Shown here one piece after another: positions 56,340 to 64,000 of a stretch of 64,000 nt of DNA (within the stretch, counting starts at the first letter, position 1; every line of letters begins with the position of its first letter). The notes under the pieces are model-generated. The model saw only the letters and a list, made by a program, of their open reading frames with translations. It searched no databases and was not told the origin of the DNA. The DNA comes from Bemisia tabaci (taxonomy: Eukaryota > Arthropoda > Insecta > Hemiptera > Aleyrodidae): assembly GCF_918797505.1 (NCBI RefSeq), contig NC_092793.1, forward strand, positions 79,543,912 through 79,607,911, read 5' to 3'. A program made the translations under genes and the position numbers.

Positions 56340-57690
56340 ATGTGATGGGGAAAACATAAAAAAAGTAAATAAGAAGGTAACTGAATAGCGGAAGAAAATA
56401 CATTTTATCCGGCTCAAAATCATCCATATGCAAGAAGGTATCTATCAGAGGGTTTTTTTTTGGAAATTCAATGAAATCAAAGTTGATAAAATTTGAGAAC
56501 AAGATATCAATGTCTGCACAACGTAACAAAAAAAGTAAACAAATTGTTAATACAAAGTAAGTGCAAAAAAAAATACCAAAAAAAAATGAAATATAATCGA
56601 AATTTGACTTTTATTTTATTTATATTGGTGATTGCTTTTAATAACTTTGATGCTTCAGTCTCATCATAGATCAATGGTTAAAAAGTGACACTGCGTACAT
56701 CAATTGCGATGTTTCAAAATCTTCACTCCTGGTTATTATTACTATTTCAAAGAGGAACATGTCAACTTCACAACTTAAAATGTATTCAGAGTATTCTACT
56801 GACAGATAGGAAGAATCAAGAATTTTTGGAAGAAATTACGTTTTCTAGGTTCCTAAGAAAAAAATAAATTACATGACTGGATGTCTATAACGTCGCAAAC
56901 AAAGTTACATGGTCTCGCATTTTAGCCACCAATGAATTCCCTTATCATTTTAAAACCATAGTTTAACGACTGGCTTAAATGCGCGTAATTCAAATGCACT
57001 TGAACTCAACTTTGTGGTTTGGAGGGAAAAGCATTCAGAGTTTTTCGACCCTTTAATTTTTTTCTATTTTTCTAGTATTATTGAGCGTATCCATAATACC
57101 CTGGGAATAGAGTAATATTTAGAAACCCACATATGAAATTCCGCTGATTTTTTCACGGAGTTTACAATTAGACTTACTTCATTTTGCACTGGGTATTTTT
57201 CTCATGTTCATGTATGCCTACTATTGCCTACTTCCAATCATTCCGCCTTATTTAGGCCGAGTTTAACAGGAACGTACCAAGTCTCAGGCTGGATAAAAAA
57301 ATCAGTTAGTAGTAGATTTAAATTCTGCTATTCATGAATTGTCTCTTGTTAAAAATTCAACGTCGAGAAAAAATATTTTGGATATGAAGCTAATTGTTAG
57401 AGTTAGTCCCTAATCGTTGGGACGAAAATCAAACCCAAAAATCCGAAAAAAAAATCCCGGAATTTGTCCATTTTCCTATCTGAATCCATAAATTACGCCC
57501 AAACTACTGGAGTAGCGTCAAGTGTCACTAGAATATTGTAGAGAGCAAAATTTTAGCCTATAAAACTATTTTTTGTATCATATACTCACAGTGGACTCCA
57601 GAAAATTTCATCAGAAAAAAATTGATTATACGCGCTAAGCGCGGATCTCATGAGAATGACCAGTTTTTCTCTTGAACCAAAACTCAGACA
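56340..57690. other. 3' flank of the enzyme gene, no second gene seen
   Basis: AT-rich with A-runs at 56565-56587 and a T-run at 56452. No further exon-like structure is seen. Confidence 0.5.
56863..56868 (+). terminator. Possible poly(A) signal of the glutathione hydrolase gene
   Basis: AATAAA lies about 525 bases after the stop codon and is the first canonical hexamer I see on this strand downstream of the gene. A 3' untranslated region of this length is ordinary for an insect, but no cleavage site can be shown. Confidence 0.3.
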
Positions 57691-57692
57691 CT

Positions 57693-57924
57693 CACTGGAA
57701 AAAAAAGTCGCTTGGATCTAGAGTCCGGACTCTGAGAAACATTGAAAAGAAAAAATATTCTCGATTCAATCCGACTTTTTCTTGAATTGAAGAGCCAAGC
57801 TTCTTGATTTAGGCGGATTTCCTCTTAATTCAAGCAAAGAGTCGGATTGAATCTAGAGTATTTTTTCTTGTCAATGTTTTTAAGAGTCTGAACTCTAGAT
57901 CCAAGCGAATTTTTCTTTCCAGTG
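57693..57924. mobile_element. CACTGGAAAAAAA palindromic MITE, copy 3
   Basis: CACTGGAAAAAAAAGTCGCT and AAGCGAATTTTTCTTTCCAG, TG are inverse; the inner arms follow the family (TAGAGTCCGGACTCTGAGAA / TTTTTAAGAGTCTGAACTCT). Unlike copy 1 it is not flanked by TA (ACT and CTG instead), so the flank has mutated or it was rearranged. Confidence 0.85.
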
Positions 57925-57929
57925 CTGCC

Positions 57930-58215
57930 CGCTCTATTCAGTTTTCTTGCGGGCAGCGCTAGTGGTCGTCCACCGTCCCATTGTCCCATTATTTTGTCGA
58001 TTGTTGCTGAAAATCGCTTATGCGTTGCGCCGCCTTGTCACAATCAAGGCTTAAACACACCAAACAGGAAAGGGCTGTGCGGAGGGGAGAGTGAGGCCTG
58101 CATTTGACAGGTTCTGTCTAATGCGGTTGAGGGAGATGCCTGTCTGTGGCCGCGGCTCCAAGTTTCCAATAAAATCCCGCAACTCCTTAGTTCAGCCATG
58201 GACTTTTTGCCGGCC
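57930..58215. other. Short intergenic stretch, no gene
   Basis: More GC-rich than its surroundings; no feature identified. Confidence 0.4.
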
Positions 58216-58217
58216 CA

Positions 58218-58598
58218 ACATGTGAACGTATTTCTACCAAACAGACCCATGTGGAGGTGAGAAATATGGGGTATGCTCTAGAAAGCTACATAAGAAGCAA
58301 TGTGAAAGTGGGCGTGATTCCTTTTGAAGAATTGGAAAAGCGGGATATTACATTCTATCAAACAGACCTATGTGCCAACTAAATGCGGAACTCATGAGCC
58401 ACGGGCATGGCAAGAGAGCGTTGTGGACAGGGCTCATGAGTTAAAGACACGGATCCGCGGCTCGGAGTCTCCATCGTCGCCGCTGACGTCACTGGCACTT
58501 TATTATTCTCATTCAATCTTACGGCCAGAGAACTAACGAGCACAACCCATATTTCTCACCTCCACATAGGTCTGTTTGGTAGAAATACGTCCATGTGT
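58218..58598. mobile_element. Long-TIR element with ACGTATTTCTACCAAACAGAC ends
   Basis: The left arm (ACGTATTTCTACCAAACAGA, CCCATGTGGAGGTGAGAAAT, ATGGGG) is inverted at 58545-58597 over about 50 bp. Inside, AACTCATGAGCC and GGCTCATGAGTT form a second stem at 58387-58446, and another CAAACAGACCTATGTG is internal. Shares ends and centre with the short palindrome at 4615-4747; total about 380 bp. Confidence 0.8.
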
Positions 58599-58607
58599 CC
58601 CGATAAA

Positions 58608-58889
58608 CAGGGTGGCATGAAACGTAAGAAAGAAATGAAAAATTGGAAATTTCAGTGAAATATTTCATGAAATCCCACGAGGTTGTGAAATATCTCATAT
58701 TTTTCAGGGGCCAGAGCATGCAACCCGCACCCAAACACCCGAAAATAGAAGAAATTCACGATTTTTACATTTTGCGAAACAGTAAAAGGAGCTTGTATTT
58801 TTCAATATCTTTCATACATTTCTGAAATTTCATGAAATATTTCACGTGAAATTTCAAGATTTTGATTTTCATGAAATTTTGCCACCATA
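58608..58889. mobile_element. hAT-like MITE, CAGGGTGGCA ends, 8-bp target duplication
   Basis: 282 bp flanked by CCGATAAA on both sides (58600-58607 and 58890-58897). Ends CAGGGTGGCATGAA and TTTTGCCACCATA are inverse with two changes. The subterminal parts are full of TTTCATGAAATTTC-type palindromes (GAAATATTTCATGAAAT on both sides). It abuts the previous element within 10 bp. Confidence 0.88.
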
Positions 58890-58899
58890 CCGATAAATA

Positions 58900-59190
58900 C
58901 TGGTATTTCGTTTCTGATAAGAACCGCAAATGTTACGATGAAAAACTTTTTTTTACCTTTTTTTATTTTATTTTACTTTATGTTCGTTAATGTAAACTAC
59001 TTGCTAAGCAATCGTAGATTTTTGTGATTTTTTTCCTTGAATGACCTAATATTCTCTTGATGAAAGAAATGCGAGGGAAACAAGAGGAAAACGTGAAAAA
59101 CGAGGAAATTCTTACGTATTTTACACCAAAAACTGCGCGTATAGCACAAGCCAAAAAATTAGAAGTAAGATGCAGAGCGTGTTCTTGCTC
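58900..59190. other. Intergenic, no gene
   Basis: AT-rich, no signal. Confidence 0.5.
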
Positions 59191-59192
59191 AT

Positions 59193-59447
59193 ATCGATGG
59201 TGAAACTGCAGAAATGAGTTCCTCGGTTTGCGGCGTTACAAACTTCCTGTCATACTTCATTTTCTATATGAAAAACGACTGAAATTCTTCTATTGAAAAT
59301 TCCAGTGACTATTTTCCTCTAAATGAAGAATATTCTAGGAAAATTTCAAGTTATGATGTTGGTTCAGTCTTCTTTTGAAAAAAAAATAGGAGCAGAGATT
59401 TTGAAACACCGCAATCAAGATACGCATTTTTGGAGTTTTTTAGTCGG
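59193..59447. mobile_element. Diverged CGACGGTGAAAC family MITE
   Basis: CGATGGTGAAACTGCAGAAA, CCTCGGTTTGCGGCGTTACA, AACTTCCTGTCATACTTCAT and, at the right, TTGAAACACCGCAATCAAGA, TACGCATTTTTGGAGTTTTT. The order is that of the family; the termini are eroded. Confidence 0.7.
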
Positions 59448-59449
59448 TC

Positions 59450-60015
59450 CGTTCTTCACTCCAGTAGTGTTCCCGTAGATGTCTGTACGAAACGAAGATG
59501 CACTAAAATATTTGGGTCGCAAATAGATATTTTCACGCACAAGCATACTCCGAAGTAATACTGGGGAGGGGGGAGGAGTGGCATTGCGTCGCGTAGCAGC
59601 CAGGGGGCGGATCACGCAGGGAAGTCTACTTTCTGTGTCTGAAATCTTGCCCACTCTTCCCAATTTCGGACAATGAGAGATCCTGATCAAATCCTAATGC
59701 AATGAATAAGAAGCAAGCGGACATGGCTCCGTAGCGGCCTTTGTCAGATTTGGCGAGAAGTTTCAAACTTTCATTTCAGTATTGTCGAGGTTTTCGCTCT
59801 AAATCCGACATCTGGGTCCACCTAGGCTGACAATCAAACTTTTCTACTCTGGGCCCATTGTTGAAGCCTGAATAGAACGAGAACAATTTGAATGCATGAA
59901 TGGACGAGTCTCGTGAAACTAGGTTGCTTTGTGCGCGTGCTACTGGTCGATGTTCCGAAATGACCAAAGACATCACGAAAATAAAACTGGAGAACACGAA
60001 CGCTAGAGCTTTAAT
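59450..60015. other. Intergenic; fragment of the GTAGC.GCCAGGGGGC repeat
   Basis: GCGTAGCAGCCAGGGGGCGG at 59590-59609 matches the motif at 34150-34220. No gene. Confidence 0.4.
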
Positions 60016-60017
60016 TC

Positions 60018-60269
60018 TACCGTACTAAGGAAGAACGCCGTATGAGCCATTAGGCGTTGCCAACTTTCTTTTCGTAAATTACGAATTCTAGAGACAATTT
60101 GTAAATATATATCTTCTAATTTTTCCAATCATTTTGTTCGCAATTTCATCTGAAGTTCTTGAAAATTTCAGGAGAAAATATGCGTAGTTTCCCTCAAAAA
60201 TGAACATTTCATCAAAGGAAACTCGGCAACTCTGGAATGTCCAGGCTGCGTTTTTCCTTAGCACGGCAG
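60018..60269. mobile_element. MITE with ACTGCCGTGCTAAGG ends, copy 2
   Basis: TACCGTACTAAGGAAGAACG, CCGTATGAGCCATTAGGCGTTGCCA at the left; GGCAACTCTGGAATG, then GCGTTTTTCCTTAGCACGGC, A at the right. About 252 bp. Confidence 0.8.
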
Positions 60270-60472
60270 AATTGTTCGTGCTTCTAGTGGCACTGCCAAC
60301 GAGGAATCGCATTTCGTTCGAAAGAGACAGACGCGATTTTTGTTTCCATCATAACTCACATTCGGATAATATACGCGCAAAATTTCTCACAGAGAGGGAT
60401 GATATCAAGACTGGTCAAGAGTAGTATCAAGAGTGGTTGAGCTCTATGAAAAAGCGCCCCTCGTGTGGAGCA

Positions 60473-60719
60473 TTGCTGTGCTACGGAAAAACGCCGTATG
60501 AACAATCAAACGTTGCCACATTTTCAGCAATGAGATATTTATTTTTGAGGAAGTTATGAGTATTTTTCCCGTGAACTTTCAGATAATTTAGATGAAATTG
60601 CAATTCCATGAAAAATTTGAGGAAAAATATTCACAGGGTTCTCGGAAGATTCGTGTTTTAAAGAGTGATATTTGACAACGCCCGAGGGCTCATACGGCGC
60701 TCTTCCTTAATAGGGCAGA
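60473..60719. mobile_element. MITE with ACTGCCGTGCTAAGG ends, copy 3
   Basis: TTGCTGTGCTACGGAAAAAC, GCCGTATGAACAATCAAACGTTGCCA at the left; GACAACGCCCGAGGGCTCAT, ACGGCGCTCTTCCTTAATAGGGCAG at the right. About 247 bp, 200 bp from copy 2. Confidence 0.78.
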
Positions 60720-60769
60720 GTAGCCTTTTGCTGTGGGTGAAGCTATACTCGTTCTAACCTCCGAACTGG

Positions 60770-60771
<2 letters not shown>

Positions 60772-60814
<43 letters not shown>

Positions 60815-60932
60815 TGAGTGAAATAACAACAATCTACAGACACAGTATTTGGTTGAAGTTGGATAAAAAGCCGCACGGGAACGATCATTGGCTAAAAAGA
60901 ACGAGTGGGGAGAAACTCAGCATTCTGAGATA

Positions 60933-60967
<35 letters not shown>
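60772..60967. repeat. Two long T-runs bracketing 123 bp
   Basis: An uninterrupted T-run of about 41 at 60772-60812 and another of 32 at 60936-60967. The segment between them (TTGAGTGAAATAACAAC... to GATACTC) could be a retroposed RNA fragment in minus orientation whose poly(A) tail gave the first run. Run lengths may be affected by assembly. Confidence 0.6.
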
Positions 60968-60969
<2 letters not shown>

Positions 60970-60972
<3 letters not shown>

Positions 60973-62448
60973 TTAAGGAATTGACTGTGATATTGTCATC
61001 GCCATGGAGAGAACGGATTAGTGCTTAAGCCTAAGGAGATAGGTCCAATGACAGTGGCTAGATTTTGATTAAGTACCAGCTCTCCTCGAATTAGTGACTG
61101 GTCTTGTACGGGTGAGGCTGGTACCCTCCCAAAATCTGGAAAAAAACTTGACCGGTCAAGTGCTCATGCCATTTTCTGTCAACCAACTGTGAGATTCGTA
61201 TCCAATCAAGCTTTAAAGATATGGTTGAACCAAAGTTCGCTAGAAAATCTACAAAACTGGGCTGTTCTTCCCTGTGAAATTGGATTCATTTGATAGTTAA
61301 TGTCATCCTTTGCTCCGTATTTTTTATACATTCCATGCGCAGCGCTTCAACTATCGTATTTTTTGTGAAATTTGTTTGCTGTGTACTAAAAAACCCATCA
61401 AAGATGACTCACGAATAGTTGGGTATCCCCCCTAGAACACGAGTGGAGCTCTTTTTCTCTTTAATTGTCTTTTGACGTCAAATGCATTCATGCTTGACGC
61501 ACCGCACTACACGAATAAGTTTTGTAGGTCATCAAAACCCGGCGCCAGCTGGTGACCTATTCCCCACGTTATTTTTTTCTTAATCAATCTGCGGCAACGC
61601 ACAAATATCGATTGAATTTACATTGATCCACCACTCGGTGACGCACTTGCGGAAATTCAGAAAATTAAATTAAAACATCATTTTTAGAGAAATTATTGAA
61701 CGTTGATGTTTCAACTCCCTATCCAAAAATAAAGATAATAATGGTAAAATTTACTCCTCTCAGTGTGAAGCTTTTAGAATGTGAAGTTATTCGGGGAAGA
61801 AGGTTTTGCCATCTTCTTTTTTATTCCAATCAGCGAAAGACTGGCATCGGGCAGTGAACGAGGAGGAAGGATAAGGAAGCAGAAGCGGCAGATAGAATGA
61901 AGAGATGATCTCACCTCAGCTTTTCTTTGAAATTATGCTCGACTCTCATATTCAAAACCTCACCCTTACGCCTTACATCCAAACCTCATCCTTGATCACT
62001 CTTTCTGTCCTTTTCTTTGCCTCCTCCTTCTTCTTTGGTCTATTTCCCTTCAATCGCTACTTTTTCTTTTTTTCTTTATTTTTCTCTCCTTGTTAAAAAT
62101 TTCAATACGCTGTTGATAGATGTTGAAGATGAGGTTGTTACGCAATATAGTTATTCACGAATCAATTCATTTATTTACACGCAAGAATACCAAAAAGAGA
62201 TATCGTCTATACCTTTAGAACAGCTTTGACTCGCATGCTTTGACCTTTTCACTGTTGATTTATTATGAAGCAGAGGAAGAGGTCATTCATTGAGCGTTTT
62301 AATTGCACCTGCTCCTTAAGCACTTTTATTAAGGAAAAATAAGAAGTATTATATTTGACAGGGTTTCATCAGGGATACATATTTTTTTCCCATCAATTTA
62401 ACTGAGAATAATCAATGCAGAGTGTGCAAACATTTCAAAATCATGAGT
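60970..62448. other. Intergenic; pyrimidine-rich patch, no gene
   Basis: TCCTTTTCTTTGCCTCCTCC-like DNA at 61995-62095 resembles the pyrimidine tracts at 34.6-34.8 kb. No credible gene. Confidence 0.4.
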
Positions 62449-62450
62449 TA

Positions 62451-62660
62451 AAAACGCTGACTATGCGAGTATAAATATTAAAGCCAAACACAGCGGAGCG
62501 GCGCGGCGTGCTGCTGGCGCGAGAGGCTCACTGGCGCCTACAAACCTAAGTGGATACTTCTCGCATTGCATAATGCTGGCCTCCCGCCCGCCGTGCGGCG
62601 GCGCCTGAAGCAACTATTTCACAACAGAGGTGTTGCACAGTATTATACGAAATTGAACGT
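62451..62660. repeat. Solo copy of the GC-rich core of the 964-bp transposon
   Basis: AAAAACGCTGAC, GCGAGTnTAAATATT, GGCGCCTACAAACCTAA, GGATACTTCTCGCATTGC, GAAGCAACTATTTC, CAGAGGTGTTGCACAGTAT are the inverse-orientation counterpart of 16655-16912. The palindrome's second arm is missing here, and none of the GTCCAC-bearing ends of the larger element are present. Confidence 0.75.
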
Positions 62661-62661
62661 A

Positions 62662-64000
62662 TTTAGAATGACAGGCATTCTTTAAAAGTATAGATCTTTC
62701 CTCGCAAAATAAACCAAGGTACTTATCGTAGGATCGTAGGAAAAACCTAAGAGCCTTTAGCTGAGGCAAATATAGAGGTTTATCCGGTTCAGGTATAACA
62801 AGGTGGGAATTTCTTGAAAGATAATTAAGTCCTGTTACATCAAAGAGGTGTAGAGAGTTTTAGTGAATTTTTTCTCATGGAATTGACGCTCCCCCATTTT
62901 TACCAAAACTATCAACAATATGTTATTCTCCGTTGGACCAAAGGAAAACAAAACATAGAAAAAACAAGCAAACCCTCATTCTTCCTAGACATTATACATT
63001 TTCATCCAAAAACGTTGTGAGCAATTGTCGTTTGTATTTACATGTGGGCCAATTAACTTTGGGTCTCAACTTTCACGTGGACCAAAACTCCCGTGCCGAA
63101 AAAACGCGTGAACGTAAATTACTGGAAAAACAGGTGCATGCAGGCGCGGCCAAAAAATCGTTGACGAAACGTCCTATAACCTTTGACAGTTCTGAAAAAA
63201 GCTGCATTGTGGACATGTTAATGGATACACGGCACAATCCAGTCATGGCGAAATTCAAGACCAGATTAAAGGTGGCGTTGAAAGAGGAAGAAAGGAAAAA
63301 GAGGAGGGCAAAAATGAAGACTTGGACAAGAGAGGAAGAGGAAAACAGAAAAACCAGGAGGTGGATAAAGTTACGTACGATAAGTTGTGGATAAGTAATA
63401 CCGCCGAAGTTGAAGCTTTCATTTTTCCGGGTTCACGGGTTGACTCTTGAGATGACGAGAGTGAAAAATCTTATATTTGAGAAAACTAGGAGCTGCTTTG
63501 ACGATTTGAGGAGTTCAGTTTCAAGTAAGTATAGAAAGCGCAAAACAAAATGGAGCCTGAAGACTCTGGAGGTTCTCTTGTGTTTTTTTTCTGTATGAAT
63601 AAACTGATGGAAATTAAAACGGAGTCACTTCCAACCACTTAATCGCAACTTTCTCGAATGTATGATTAGATTAATAAAAAAAAGAGGGGGGGGGGAAATA
63701 ATTCCTCATAGAACAGCCAAACTCTTAGTAACATCTCTCGATGTTACTTTGATATCATTTGTTTTCAAATATTGGACGCAAAGACTTTTGAGATATCTGA
63801 GTTTCCATTCCATTTTTTGCGGATCAATTAAAAGAAAAAAAAGAAGAAAAATCCTCTTGCGAGAGCTTCGTCACAAAAGAGTACCTGATCAACGACTCTC
63901 ACACAGGAGTATTTCAAGATCTTTTCATTTTTCCTCATTTTTTACTATTCATAGTTCCCTCAAAGTTCACTCTTATAGTACAGCATAAGTAAAGACTTTT
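62662..64000. other. Window end, no accepted gene
   Basis: A lysine/arginine-rich frame at 62933-63394 (+) opens with TTG, and its first ATG is far inside, so it is not credible as a complete gene. TTTCAAGTAAGTATAG near 63530 is a good splice-donor match, so a plus-strand exon ending there is conceivable. A G-run lies at 63684-63695. Confidence 0.35.

Noticed and set aside
62933..63394. 153-codon basic frame
   Set aside because: It opens with TTG, and the first ATG is deep inside; Lys/Arg richness follows from the A/G-rich DNA.

Overview
The window looks like a gene-poor stretch of an arthropod nuclear genome, most likely a sap-feeding hemipteran; a whitefly-like genome is my guess, from general familiarity with these repeats only. 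It is AT-rich, has no operons, and its long frames are short, overlapping and mostly without an initiator ATG. It is packed with small inverted-repeat elements and broken repeats, plus homopolymer runs and a few CpG-rich islands.

Only one gene is certain: an intact, intronless 609-codon frame at 54509-56338 (+) for a YwrD-type gamma-glutamyltransferase (glutathione hydrolase). It has the autoprocessing threonine and the conserved glycine-rich motifs. It is clearly more G+C-rich than its surroundings and has a bacterial/fungal look, so horizontal acquisition or retroposition is plausible. A possible short upstream exon lies at 54166-54275.

The rest is mainly non-autonomous DNA transposons, several with boundaries provable from target-site duplications (TSDs). 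Elements with 8-bp TSDs (hAT-like or P-like) lie at 8185-8347, 14932-15095, 16129-17092, 21687-23217, 29606-29770, 41175-42560 and 58608-58889. The two longest related ones (21.7 kb and 41.2 kb) carry tandem repeats of about 280 bp and conserved splice-acceptor-like and poly(A)-signal-like sites. Elements with TA target sites lie at 13034-13263 and 26061-26483; the first is inserted in another repeat whose uninterrupted copy at 39.1-39.3 kb shows the empty site. Further families have several copies each (CGACGGTGAAAC, ACTGCCGTGCTAAGG, GACGTATTTCT and GAGAGGTCGGAC ends).

The most striking non-gene structures are a nearly perfect 1.2-kb palindrome at 42.85-44.08 kb, a 3-kb inverted array at 47.7-50.7 kb with another foldback element in its middle, a 74-bp palindrome with perfect 32-bp arms at 16750-16823, and an isolated 93-nt hairpin at 30711-30803 that resembles a microRNA precursor. 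Candidate regulatory DNA is a double CRE plus ETS site at 35694-35727 and a CpG/G-quadruplex-rich island at 28.4-29.5 kb.

I saw no CRISPR array, rRNA, complete tRNA, bacterial operon, or recognisable viral or toxin gene. The genes do not form a pathway; the window is one enzyme gene in a landscape shaped by transposon insertion, nesting and decay.
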